64,000 nucleotides of DNA from Candidatus Poribacteria bacterium (GTDB lineage: Bacteria > Poribacteria > WGA-4E > WGA-3G). The notes below the pieces were generated by a model. The model made no database searches. It was not told where the DNA came from and saw only the letters and a program-made list of their open reading frames with translations. The stretch spans positions 1 through 64,000 of the forward strand of contig JAPPII010000026.1 of the NCBI GenBank assembly GCA_028820845.1. The letters run 5' to 3'. The number at the start of each line of letters is the position of its first letter. Position 1 is the first letter of the stretch. Of the stretch, positions 1-7,513 are shown piece by piece. The position numbers and the translations under genes were made by a program.

Positions 1-2
1 AT

Positions 3-1679
3 CCTGTTTCTGGGGTAAGTGTGTCATTTTCAGTCACCGCAGGCGGCGGGAGCGTGTCTCCAACATCTGCCACCACCAACAATAACGGACGCGCACAGAC
101 GACACTCACACTCGGCGATGACCCCGGCGAGAACACCGTCCGCGCAAGCGTGACAGGCGTGTCACCCGTTACGTTCAAAGCCACGTCAGGGGCAGAGGTG
201 CTGCTCAACGCTTCACAACGTCCCCCGATGTATTGGATTAGCAGAAACGAAGGGAAACTCTACAGGCTCGTTGACGACGAGATTGAGAGTCTCGCCCCCA
301 ATCTTACGGGGATTACGAACGTCGCTGTGGATGCGGCAAATAACGTCTTGTATCTGAGTGTGCAAACGGGTGAGAACCGCGGCGACATCCGGCGTGCGAA
401 CCTGAACGGGGGCAACGTCCGGACGCTAAAGACGATCACTGCTGTGCCACGCGGGATTACCGTTGACGCTACAGGCGATACCCTCTACTGGGCGAACTCA
501 CGCGGGCGTATCCAGAGCATGCAGACGGCGGGTAGCACGAAGTTGACGAACGTGTTGGAGAACCTTCGCAACCCGACGATCGTCGTCTCTAATGGACATC
601 TGTATTGGACGGAGTCTATCGGCAGGATCCGTCGGATTGATCTCACAGACGCACAGTTAACGATCCAGAACATCGCTACAGGTTTAGGCGAGCCGTTAGG
701 ACTTTCCGTTGCGAAAGGGAAGGTTTACTGGATAGAACGGAACGCTGACGGCAGCGGGAGTCTGAATCGGTCGAACCTTGACGGGTCTAACGCGCAGGCG
801 TTGAAGACCTTCGCCTCGGGTGTGCCGACCTCGCTTGCTGTGGATTCTGCGGACAACAAGATTTACTGGACGAAGGGTGCCGGTAAGATTCAACGTTCCA
901 ACCTTGCGGGTAAGTTCGTCCGAGACGTTGCTTCGGGTCTGATGGGTCCGACAGGTATTGCGTTGAGCATTGCAGTGACCGATGGCACGACTGCCGTGGC
1001 GACTCCAGGGACTCGGAATACGCAACAGACGAACAACGATCAGACGACTTTCTCGCGATATGATATCAACCGCGACGGTGCGGTGAATAACGCCGATACG
1101 CGGGCAGTTGCCGCAGCGATCGGACAGAGCGGTGCAGACATCGCGAATCCACGCACAGATGTGGATGGCAACGGCATGGTGGATGTAACCGACATTATCC
1201 TCGTTCTCGGTAACCTCGACGACGATGTCGCTGCCCCGACGCTTGCGATTGATATGAAGGCACTTGATATCGACTTTGATCGGGTGCAGGAACAGGTTGA
1301 GGTGTTGTTGGCATCAAGTGATGCGTCGATTGCGGCGCAGCGTGCGTTGTTGTATCTGCAACACTTGTTGGCATCCGCACGTCCTGACGAGACGGTGTTG
1401 TTGGCGAACTATCCGAACCCATTCAACCCGGAGACGTGGATACCGTATCACTTGGCGGAAAGCACGGATGTGAAAATCAACATCTACGATGCGCAAGGCG
1501 TGTTGGTGCGTGCGTTGACCGTGGGTCATCAATCGGCGGGTTACTATACCTCTCGGAGTCGTGCGGCGTATTGGGATGGTCGGAACGCATTCGGTGAACG
1601 CGTGGCGAGTGGAATCTATTTCTACCAGTTGGAAACCGATGAAATGTCGCCGCTGCGGAAGATGGTGATTTTGAAATAG
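3..1679 (+). CDS. Secreted Ig-like / YWTD-propeller / dockerin protein with C-terminal sorting domain (5' partial)
   Basis: The reading frame is open to the left edge from base 3, so the GTG at 21 is probably not the real start and the N-terminus lies outside. Visible order, numbered from the GTG: a bacterial Ig-like (Big_1-type) stretch at residues 1-55; about five YWT-type beta-propeller repeats at 65-315, with YW motifs such as LYWANSRGRI and IYWTKGAGKI; a dockerin-like pair of calcium loops at about 345-400 (DINRDGAVNNAD and DVDGNGMVDVTD); and a C-terminal FlgD-Ig-like sorting domain from about 460 starting YPNPFNPETWIPY and ending KMVILK. This architecture suggests an exported, surface-attached or secreted binding protein. 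The dockerin implies pairing with a cohesin, but none is encoded here. Architecture is seen directly; ligand and function are unknown. Confidence 0.85.
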   Translation, partial: PVSGVSVSFSVTAGGGSVSPTSATTNNNGRAQTTLTLGDDPGENTVRASVTGVSPVTFKATSGAEVLLNASQRPPMYWISRNEGKLYRLVDDEIESLAPNLTGITNVAVDAANNVLYLSVQTGENRGDIRRANLNGGNVRTLKTITAVPRGITVDATGDTLYWANSRGRIQSMQTAGSTKLTNVLENLRNPTIVVSNGHLYWTESIGRIRRIDLTDAQLTIQNIATGLGEPLGLSVAKGKVYWIERNADGSGSLNRSNLDGSNAQALKTFASGVPTSLAVDSADNKIYWTKGAGKIQRSNLAGKFVRDVASGLMGPTGIALSIAVTDGTTAVATPGTRNTQQTNNDQTTFSRYDINRDGAVNNADTRAVAAAIGQSGADIANPRTDVDGNGMVDVTDIILVLGNLDDDVAAPTLAIDMKALDIDFDRVQEQVEVLLASSDASIAAQRALLYLQHLLASARPDETVLLANYPNPFNPETWIPYHLAESTDVKINIYDAQGVLVRALTVGHQSAGYYTSRSRAAYWDGRNAFGERVASGIYFYQLETDEMSPLRKMVILK

Positions 1680-2003
1680 CAAATAGCCGTCAGGGGTCAG
1701 GGCGGATTGCTACGCAATCCTTTCAGCGATCAGAAAGATAGGCGGCAACCCCAAGGGTTGCCCCTACGCAACGGTGGGTATCCACGAAGGTAGGCACAAG
1801 ACCTACCCCTACTTTATAACGCTTGCGTCTTTGCTGATGGCTGACGGCTGAAAGCGAAACGAAGTGAAGCGTGCTGACGGCTAATCGGCACGTCCTGGGA
1901 TGACGCTAAACTCACCCTGTCTTTTTAGGACGACATTAACCTCCTAAATTCAAACTAAATGCTGGCGGTCAGGGGGCCATGCGCGCAACGCGCGGAACTG
2001 ACC
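1680..2003. repeat. Array of short dispersed palindromic repeats
   Basis: No gene is seen between 1680 and 2139. The stretch holds several inverted repeats: GGATTGC/GCAATCC at 1704-1720; GGCAACCC/GGGTTGCC at 1744-1762; GGTAGG/CCTACC at 1789-1807; CTGATGGCTGACGGCTG-like direct repeats at 1833-1855 and 1873-1887; and a bulged hairpin at 1967-2003 with outer arms GGTCAG/CTGACC and inner arms GCGCG/CGCGC. Related copies occur elsewhere in the window (6229-6252, 51004-51034, 51317-51337). This looks like a landing site for dispersed intergenic repeats. Confidence 0.7.
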
Positions 2004-2012
2004 AAACCTAAT

Positions 2013-2052
2013 GTAGCGATGAGAACCGTCGACACTCTCATCGCTACGTTTT
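2013..2052 (+). terminator. Stem-loop followed by T-run, probable terminator
   Basis: Twelve-base perfect arms (GTAGCGATGAGA at 2013-2024 and TCTCATCGCTAC at 2036-2047) enclose an 11-base loop and are followed by GTTTT. It is 330 bases past the stop of the sorting-domain gene, so it may end a long 3' region or belong to the repeat family around it. Confidence 0.5.
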
Positions 2053-2139
2053 ATTAAAGACCTGGGACGACACTGCCAATGGACGCGGTTCACAACGGAT
2101 AACAGCCAACCGGCAAAGGCGGCTGAAGAGGAGGGGAAG

Positions 2140-2364
2140 ATGCGTAGTAATTCAAAAGGCAGGATTCTCGCAGCCTGTGAGATGTCTTTCAAGGGGCGGA
2201 GCAATGCTGAGATTGCGTCCCACTTCAAGGTCACAGATTCGACGGTGTCTCGTTGGCGGCGGCTCGAGCTCTGGATTGATTTTGAAAAAGAGTTGGTTGC
2301 TGCGTATAAGGCGGCAGCCCTTCAGAAACATCAAGGCACCGATGCGGACACCGACCCGGCGTAA
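2140..2364 (+). CDS. Small helix-turn-helix protein
   Basis: A 74-residue protein preceded by a strong Shine-Dalgarno (GAGGAGGGGAAG) directly before the ATG. Residues about 20-42 (NAEIASHFKVTDSTVSRWRR) form a clear helix-turn-helix of the type in small DNA-binding proteins, terminase small subunits and transposase N-termini. The C-terminal half is charged and helical and ends in an acidic tail. It sits alone between two repeat-rich spacers, with no phage or transposase gene beside it. It could be a stand-alone regulator or the leftover of a mobile element; the sequence does not decide. Confidence 0.6.
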   Translation: MRSNSKGRILAACEMSFKGRSNAEIASHFKVTDSTVSRWRRLELWIDFEKELVAAYKAAALQKHQGTDADTDPA

Positions 2365-2484
2365 CTCCCAAAAAAAGTCCTTCCGTCTTTTATAAGCATC
2401 AGGGGAGTACATATTTCGTTGAAGTTTCCTGCAAATGCCGCCCGTACGGGGACCGTGAATTTTGGGGGGGCGCATTTCTACAGA

Positions 2485-2572
2485 GATGTCACCCCTATAG
2501 GGTTGAAAAAATAATACCCTCCACTCCCGCTGGCGAGATTTGCGGCCTGCTCGCCCTGAGCCCTATGACATC
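2485..2572. repeat. Nested inverted-repeat structure
   Basis: Outer arms GATGTCA (2485-2491) and TGACATC (2566-2572) enclose a self-complementary CCCTATAGGG (2493-2502) and an inner stem GGCGAG/CTCGCC (2532-2537 and 2550-2555). A second self-complementary decamer, CCCGTACGGG, lies at 2441-2450. It stands between the HTH stop and the next promoter, so it could terminate the HTH transcript or be a repeat element. Otherwise nothing is seen in 2365-2599. Confidence 0.45.
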
Positions 2573-2599
2573 TTTCGTCTATGGGCGGAAGAATAACCC

Positions 2600-2629
2600 T
2601 TGACGCAATATACCCTCTCACGTTAAAAT
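2600..2629 (+). promoter_or_regulatory. Sigma-70-type promoter for the TPR operon
   Basis: TTGACG (2600-2605), an 18-base spacer, then TAAAAT (2624-2629), about 20 bases upstream of the ATG at 2651. Confidence 0.55.
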
Positions 2630-2650
2630 TAGTAGCGGAGGATAACATCT

Positions 2651-3958
2651 ATGTTGTCAAAGGGTATATCGTTCGTTGCCTGTTTTCTAATCGTTATAGT
2701 GGGTGCTGTGTGTGATGCTGTCGCGCAAACCCCACAAGACCTTTACGCCCGCGCTATGCAAGCCGCACGGCAAGGCGAATATCCACAGGCACTCCAATAT
2801 CTTCATCGCGCTGTTGATTTAAACCCAGACTTTGCCAAAGCACACGCCGCTTTAGGCACAGTTTACCTCCAACTCGGTGACTTTCCCGCATCTGAGAAGG
2901 CACTTGCACACGCGATGCGTATGGCCCCTGATCTGGTTCAGGCTAAGTCCAATCTCGCCTTGCTCTACGCGAGAACCGAACGCTTTGATGACGCTATCCG
3001 GGTTTATCAAGACCTTATTCAAAAGCACCCCGAATCATTGCAAGTATGGTTGGGTATCGCCTCTGCCTATCAGCAGGCGGATCGATATAAAGAGGCGATT
3101 GAAGCCTATCAGGAAAGCCTTAAACGTTCCCCCAACCACACCGCCGCGATGAGCAATCTCGCCTCTTGTTATGAAGCCGTCAAACAGGAGGGACAAGCAA
3201 TCCGCTATTACAAAGCTGCCTTAGCACAAGACCCCAACCTCTCTATGGCAAATGGGAACTTGGGTGCTATCTATCAAAAACAGGGGGAATTGGATAAGGC
3301 ACTCCCGCTTTTAGAAAAGGCTGTCCGACACGATCCGCGGTTTACTGCCGCACGGTATTGCCTCGGCTTGGTTCTCACGAAAAAGCGTCAATTCCAACGT
3401 GCCGCTATGGAATACCAGCGAGTTATTGCACAACAGAACGATCACGTCGGTGCCTACTATAACCTCGCCCAAGCACTCTTCCGACTCAAACGACCTGAAG
3501 AGGGAAAGCAGGCGATGGAAATCTACTGTCGCCTCAACGCGATCGCACAGGAGATTGAAGACCGCGAACGCGCCATTCTCATTGAACCGAATAACCCGCT
3601 GAAACAGTATCAACTTGGGCTTGTTTATGCGAAATACGGGAAGTTTCCGAAGGCGATCTCGGCGTTTCAGACAGCCTTAGCGTTGGATGCCAAGGCGCAC
3701 TATGCACTGAACGCCTTAGCGCGACTTTACATTCTGCAAGGGATCGAGTCGCAGGATGCTATCGCACACGCTGAAAAAGCGTTTCACCTTACACAATCAC
3801 CGCAGTATATGCACACACTCGCTTTGGCTTATTTTCAAGCAGGCAAGCGTGAAAACGCCCTAAAAGCAATTCAGACTGCAATCGAAATGGATCCTGAAAA
3901 CGATGCCTTTCGACAGACCTTGACCAAAATGAAGGAGGCAGATGAAAAGACAAAATAA
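2651..3958 (+). CDS. Exported tetratricopeptide repeat (TPR) protein
   Basis: A 435-residue protein with an N-terminal signal peptide (hydrophobic residues 5-22, then AVAQ at about 23-26). The rest is a TPR array of roughly ten 34-residue units, for example the N-terminal unit with YARAMQAARQGEYPQAL and later units with the A-x-x-x-L-P and Y-x-x-A-I patterns. TPR arrays act as scaffolds for protein partners, here in the periplasm or at the surface. AGCGGAGGATAA precedes the ATG. The stop codon lies inside the start region of the following FG-GAP/UnbV gene (17-base overlap), so the two are translationally linked and probably work together. The partner protein is not identified. Confidence 0.85.
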   Translation: MLSKGISFVACFLIVIVGAVCDAVAQTPQDLYARAMQAARQGEYPQALQYLHRAVDLNPDFAKAHAALGTVYLQLGDFPASEKALAHAMRMAPDLVQAKSNLALLYARTERFDDAIRVYQDLIQKHPESLQVWLGIASAYQQADRYKEAIEAYQESLKRSPNHTAAMSNLASCYEAVKQEGQAIRYYKAALAQDPNLSMANGNLGAIYQKQGELDKALPLLEKAVRHDPRFTAARYCLGLVLTKKRQFQRAAMEYQRVIAQQNDHVGAYYNLAQALFRLKRPEEGKQAMEIYCRLNAIAQEIEDRERAILIEPNNPLKQYQLGLVYAKYGKFPKAISAFQTALALDAKAHYALNALARLYILQGIESQDAIAHAEKAFHLTQSPQYMHTLALAYFQAGKRENALKAIQTAIEMDPENDAFRQTLTKMKEADEKTK

Positions 3959-5624
3959 AGGTATAAATATCTGTCTACTTGTCCTCATCGCGATTTTTGC
4001 ACCAAGTGATGCAACTTCACCTGCAGCAGCGGACACAGGTATTCAGTTTGTTGATGTAACACAGGCGGCGGGTATCCACTGGAAGCACACAGATGGACGA
4101 AGTGGACGGAAATATTTTATGGAGACGCTCGGTTCGGGTGCCGCTTTTTTTGATTATGATGCTGATGGTGATGCCGATTTGTATTTCGTTGACGGCGCGC
4201 CACTCCCCGGATATGTCCCTCCAGAAATTCCAACCAATCGACTCTATCGCAATAACGGTGATGCCACCTTTACGGATGTTACCAAAATAGCCGGAGTCGG
4301 AGATACCGGTTACGGACACGGATGTGCTGTCGGCGATTACAATAACGATAGTCACCTGGATCTCTATGTCACGAACTACGGCATGAATCGGCTCTATCGC
4401 AACAACGGGGACGGCACGTTCACGGAGGTCGCCGAAACCGCAGGCGTGACCGAGCCGCGTTGGAGTACCAGTTGTGCATTCGCTGATTATGACCGTGATG
4501 GCAACCTTGATCTCTACGTCGTCAACTACATCGTTTTTGATATCGCCGAGAATCCATGGTGTGGACTGAAAGAGAAGGGGATTCGTGCCTATTGTGAACC
4601 CGATAATTTCCCTGCCCAATCCGATACGCTTTATCGCAATAATGGTGATGGCACGTTTACTGACGTTACCAAATCTGTCGGAATTTACAATACGACTGGC
4701 AAGGGGTTAGGCGTTGTCTGGGGCGACTATGATAACGACGGGGCACTTGATATTTACGTCGCAAATGATTCTACAGAGAACCTTTTCTACCGCAATAACG
4801 GTGATGGCACTTTTGAGGAGATCGGTTTCATGGTGGGTATTGCGCTCAGTGAGGATGGTGCCCCTGAAAACGGTATGGGAACCGCATTTGGCGATTGGAA
4901 TAACGATGGATGGTTTGATCTCACTGTCACCAATTATGCTGACCAGACAAATACCCTCTATCGTAACGATGCAGACGGTTTTTTCACAGACGCAACTACC
5001 ACCACAAAAACAGCACAGATTACCTATCCATACCTCGGTTGGGCAACCGCCTTCATTGATTATGATAACGATGGGTATCAAGATCTCTTTGTCGCTAACG
5101 GGCATCTGCACGAAAATCTTGCAGAACTCGGACAAGAAGGCACCTACGGGCAGCGTAATCTCCTTTTCAAAAATAACCGGGACGGCACTTTTACTGAGGC
5201 CTCTGAAGCCCTCGGTACTGGTATGAAGTTGGAAGACGTAAGCCGTGGGGCTACTTTTGCAGACTACGATTTAGATGGCGATATTGATATTGTTGTAACA
5301 AATTCCAACGCGCCCCCTCGACTGCTCCGTAACGACGGTGGTAACCGAAAGAACTATCTACAGATTCGCTTGATCGCAGCGAACGGTTCTACGGATGCAA
5401 TTGGCACACGTGTTAAGGTAACGACCGGCGAACTTACACAGGTACGTGAGGTACAGAGTGGAGATGGTTATCTCTCGCAACGGGATCTCACGCTTCATTT
5501 CGGAATAGGTGATTATGAACATGTAGACAGTGTTGTAGTTCGTTGGCAAAACGGGGTCGAACAGTTAATCAGCGGTGTCGCTGCGAATCAGATACTTCTT
5601 CTTGAGGAAAGCGGAGATGAATAG
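3942..5624 (+). CDS. Secreted FG-GAP/VCBS repeat protein with ASPIC/UnbV domain (CRTAC-like)
   Basis: A 560-residue protein with a signal peptide (about residues 8-31). Many calcium-loop VCBS/FG-GAP repeats follow, each with a D-x-D-x-D-G core such as DYDADGDADLYF, DYNNDSHLDLYV and DYDLDGDIDIVV and the recurring LYRNNGDGTFTDV segment. Together they should form an integrin-alpha-like beta-propeller. The last ~80 residues, with RLIAANGSTDAIGTRVKV and VVVRWQNGVEQ, match the ASPIC/UnbV family. The ATG has a good GGAGG inside the end of the TPR gene. The role is probably extracellular binding or adhesion; the ligand is unknown. TPR and CRTAC-type proteins often occur together in environmental bacteria, which agrees with the overlap seen here. 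Confidence 0.85.
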   Translation: MKRQNKGINICLLVLIAIFAPSDATSPAAADTGIQFVDVTQAAGIHWKHTDGRSGRKYFMETLGSGAAFFDYDADGDADLYFVDGAPLPGYVPPEIPTNRLYRNNGDATFTDVTKIAGVGDTGYGHGCAVGDYNNDSHLDLYVTNYGMNRLYRNNGDGTFTEVAETAGVTEPRWSTSCAFADYDRDGNLDLYVVNYIVFDIAENPWCGLKEKGIRAYCEPDNFPAQSDTLYRNNGDGTFTDVTKSVGIYNTTGKGLGVVWGDYDNDGALDIYVANDSTENLFYRNNGDGTFEEIGFMVGIALSEDGAPENGMGTAFGDWNNDGWFDLTVTNYADQTNTLYRNDADGFFTDATTTTKTAQITYPYLGWATAFIDYDNDGYQDLFVANGHLHENLAELGQEGTYGQRNLLFKNNRDGTFTEASEALGTGMKLEDVSRGATFADYDLDGDIDIVVTNSNAPPRLLRNDGGNRKNYLQIRLIAANGSTDAIGTRVKVTTGELTQVREVQSGDGYLSQRDLTLHFGIGDYEHVDSVVVRWQNGVEQLISGVAANQILLLEESGDE

Positions 5625-6033
5625 CGTGGAAGATGCTCTTGAACGCCATTATTGGAAAGCGGTGACTTTACTCGTGATACTGATTTTGGCTGGAACTGGC
5701 TTTTGGGGAGTGCGGCGGTTCGCACCAGCCGTATTTCTCGGAGAACCGGATCTAATTGCTGTGCCGAACACGGAACACCCGCAAGATCGCACAACAAAAT
5801 CTGCTATATCGAACAAACCCGTGCTTCTCAATATCAATACTGCCTCTACGGAAGAACTCCAAACCCTTCCTAACATCGGTGAGCGACTGGCGGAAAGAAT
5901 TATTGACCATCGCACACAGCACGGTGATTTCACCAGTGTGGATGCCCTCCAAAATGTCAAAGGTATCGGACCGAAGACTATAGAGAAACTCAGACCCTTT
6001 GTTGATGCCATGGTGGATCCTGAAAATAAATAA
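5617..6033 (+). CDS. ComEA-like membrane-anchored helix-hairpin-helix DNA-binding protein
   Basis: The preferred start is the ATG at 5617, which overlaps the previous stop by eight bases and has a GCGGAG just before it; this gives 138 residues. Residues about 14-34 form one transmembrane helix, a linker follows, and residues 70-135 hold two helix-hairpin-helix motifs in the ComEA arrangement (NINTASTEELQTLPNIG, then LQNVKGIGPKTIEKL). ComEA proteins bind double-stranded DNA outside the membrane during uptake. No other competence gene is present in the window, so a role in natural transformation is inference. It is the last gene of the TPR / UnbV operon. Confidence 0.8.
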   Translation: MNSVEDALERHYWKAVTLLVILILAGTGFWGVRRFAPAVFLGEPDLIAVPNTEHPQDRTTKSAISNKPVLLNINTASTEELQTLPNIGERLAERIIDHRTQHGDFTSVDALQNVKGIGPKTIEKLRPFVDAMVDPENK

Positions 6034-6070
6034 ACATCCTCTCCTCCCCGGTAGGGTCTTTGCGAATCAA

Positions 6071-6105
6071 CACGGAATGCGCGTGTGGCATTCCGTGGGG
6101 TGTTT
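6071..6105 (+). terminator. Stem-loop downstream of the ComEA-like gene
   Basis: Ten-base arms CACGGAATGC (6071-6080) and GCATTCCGTG (6088-6097) with a seven-base loop, followed by GGGTGTTTC. It lies about 40 bases after the stop and is the natural end of the TPR operon, although the T-run is weak. Confidence 0.55.
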
Positions 6106-6226
6106 CTGCGGATTTCTTCAAGGTTTCCTAACTTCGCCGGGGCAGAGCGTCCAATTAATTCTAAAATCTACCATAAATAGTTATCATAAAGCCGAAAAAT
6201 ATGGTGAATTGTTACGTGGAAACCTC

Positions 6227-6826
6227 TTAACTGACTGCTGATGGCTGATCGCTGCCATCTATTATACCCTTCTCTGTGAAAATGTAGTGTACGGGGAGGT
6301 CCCACGTTTGCGGGCATGTATCTTCAACAATCTGCACCTGATACGCCAATCCTACCCTAACAGCATCTGGACACTTCGTGAGGAACCTGTCATAGAAACC
6401 CTTACCGTATCCGAGGCGATAGCCGTTAGCATCGAAAGCGATACCGGGGACAATGATGAGCTGTAGCTGCGAGACTGGGAGAATTGGACAGGCCGCATTC
6501 GGTTCTAACAGACCGTAGCGGTGCTGAACGAGTTCTGTTTTGGGGTTCCGAATCTGGCGAGGCGTGAGTTCTAACTGGTGTGTATCTACTACAGGTGCAC
6601 AGACTATCTTCTCTTGGTGAAGCAAGATATCCAACAAACTGAACGTTTCCACTTCACTTTTCATGCTCAGATAGAGCATTACAGTATCGAAATCTTCGTT
6701 CTGTATCCAACTGACAAGGAAGTTGATGATCCTTCGGCTAAGTACCGATCGGACTTCTTGCGCGAGTCCATCGCGACGTTGGAGGGTTTCGGCGCGGATA
6801 CGTTCCCGTTCCATCTCTCGTTCCAT
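6227..6826 (-). CDS. 5-formyltetrahydrofolate cyclo-ligase family protein
   Basis: A 199-residue protein carrying the family signature LIIVPGIAFDANGYRLGYGK followed by GFYDRFL. This glycine-rich loop binds ATP and the folate. The enzyme converts 5-formyl-THF to 5,10-methenyl-THF with ATP and returns stored folate to the one-carbon pool in the cytoplasm. Length is normal for the family. The start ATG comes just after the stop of the EutN-type gene (three bases between), so they form a leftward two-gene operon. The final residues (SDQPSAVS) and the TAA are written by a copy of a dispersed intergenic repeat (6229-6252), so the C-terminus was probably reshaped by a repeat insertion. Confidence 0.9.
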   Translation of the reverse strand: MEREMERERIRAETLQRRDGLAQEVRSVLSRRIINFLVSWIQNEDFDTVMLYLSMKSEVETFSLLDILLHQEKIVCAPVVDTHQLELTPRQIRNPKTELVQHRYGLLEPNAACPILPVSQLQLIIVPGIAFDANGYRLGYGKGFYDRFLTKCPDAVRVGLAYQVQIVEDTCPQTWDLPVHYIFTEKGIIDGSDQPSAVS

Positions 6827-6829
6827 TTA

Positions 6830-7117
6830 CTACTTGTGATACCGCACTTTTCCGCAAACTTCTATGGTATCAACAATTGCCATGATGACGGCATCAACCG
6901 GTTTGTTGCTGGTCACATTGGTCTGCCGTGCTGAGCTACCCGTTGCAACAAGCACAATCTCACCAATACCCGCACCGACCGCATCCACGGCGACCGTATA
7001 TTTTCGGTCGACTTCGCCATTTAAATCTACGTCTTGGACAACCATCAACTTACTGCCAATCAATTTTTCATCTTTCTGCGTCGCGACGACTGTCCCTGTA
7101 ACTTTTCCAAGGATCAT
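6830..7117 (-). CDS. EutN/CcmL-family bacterial microcompartment vertex protein
   Basis: A 95-residue protein with the EutN/CcmL fold: N-terminal GKVTGTVVATQKDEKLIGSK, central VDAVGAGIGEIVLVATGSSAR, and C-terminal DAVIMAIVDTIEV. This family forms pentamers that cap the vertices of protein-shelled microcompartments. Length and all three conserved blocks are normal, so it looks functional. No hexameric shell protein (BMC-H or BMC-T), aldehyde dehydrogenase or other core enzyme of a compartment is seen within the window; the only partner is the folate cyclo-ligase behind it. Either the shell genes are elsewhere or this copy has a shell-independent use. Confidence 0.9.
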   Translation of the reverse strand: MILGKVTGTVVATQKDEKLIGSKLMVVQDVDLNGEVDRKYTVAVDAVGAGIGEIVLVATGSSARQTNVTSNKPVDAVIMAIVDTIEVCGKVRYHK

Positions 7118-7200
7118 TTAAAAACCTTTCACATTAGGCGTGCCTTTTTATTTTTCCCATCACCGAATTTGAGATAGTTCACTTTGGTCTGTCTATGATA

Positions 7201-7229
7201 ATTATACACGAAATTCGTTGAAATTTCAA
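7201..7229 (-). promoter_or_regulatory. Sigma-70 promoter of the EutN/cyclo-ligase operon
   Basis: On the minus strand TTGAAA (7229-7224), a 17-base spacer and a perfect TATAAT (7206-7201), about 85 bases before the EutN start. The rest of 7118-7513 holds only AT-rich sequence and the divergent promoter of the next gene. Confidence 0.65.
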
Positions 7230-7418
7230 ACCATAATCTAAAGTCTATCTCATAACGCTGTTTTTTTCGAGGTTCTCTGTGTCTCAGAAAAGTGCATCCG
7301 AAAATATGTATAAACAGTTGAGTGGTTTTTGGTTATTAGTTGTTGGTTGTTAGTATTTTACGAAGGCGTTTTCCTTAAAAGGAAACATATATCGTCCAAA
7401 AACTGAAGCCAAGTCCAA

Positions 7419-7447
7419 TTGAAAACGGGCACATAATGTGTTAAACT
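7419..7447 (+). promoter_or_regulatory. Sigma-70-type promoter of the ThiO-like gene
   Basis: TTGAAA (7419-7424), a 17-base spacer ending TGTGT, then TAAACT (7442-7447), about 65 bases before the TTG start at 7514. Confidence 0.55.
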
Positions 7448-7513
7448 ATTAATTATTGTCGTCTTTGCGAGTTTCTTTCCGAATACAACACTTCCCCAAA
7501 TCGGAGGACTAAC

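Noticed and set aside
2140-2364. Integrated phage or IS element marked by the small HTH gene
   Set aside because: No transposase, integrase, capsid gene or target-site duplication is found around it.
4017-4619. A 200-residue open frame on the minus strand inside the FG-GAP/UnbV gene
   Set aside because: It is antisense to calcium-loop repeats with D-x-D-x-D-G codons, which give long antisense frames. It has no start site and an odd composition.
4707-5135. Another minus-strand open frame in the same gene
   Set aside because: Same cause: repeated GAT/AAC codons read in reverse; rich in Ile, Val and Cys with no domain.
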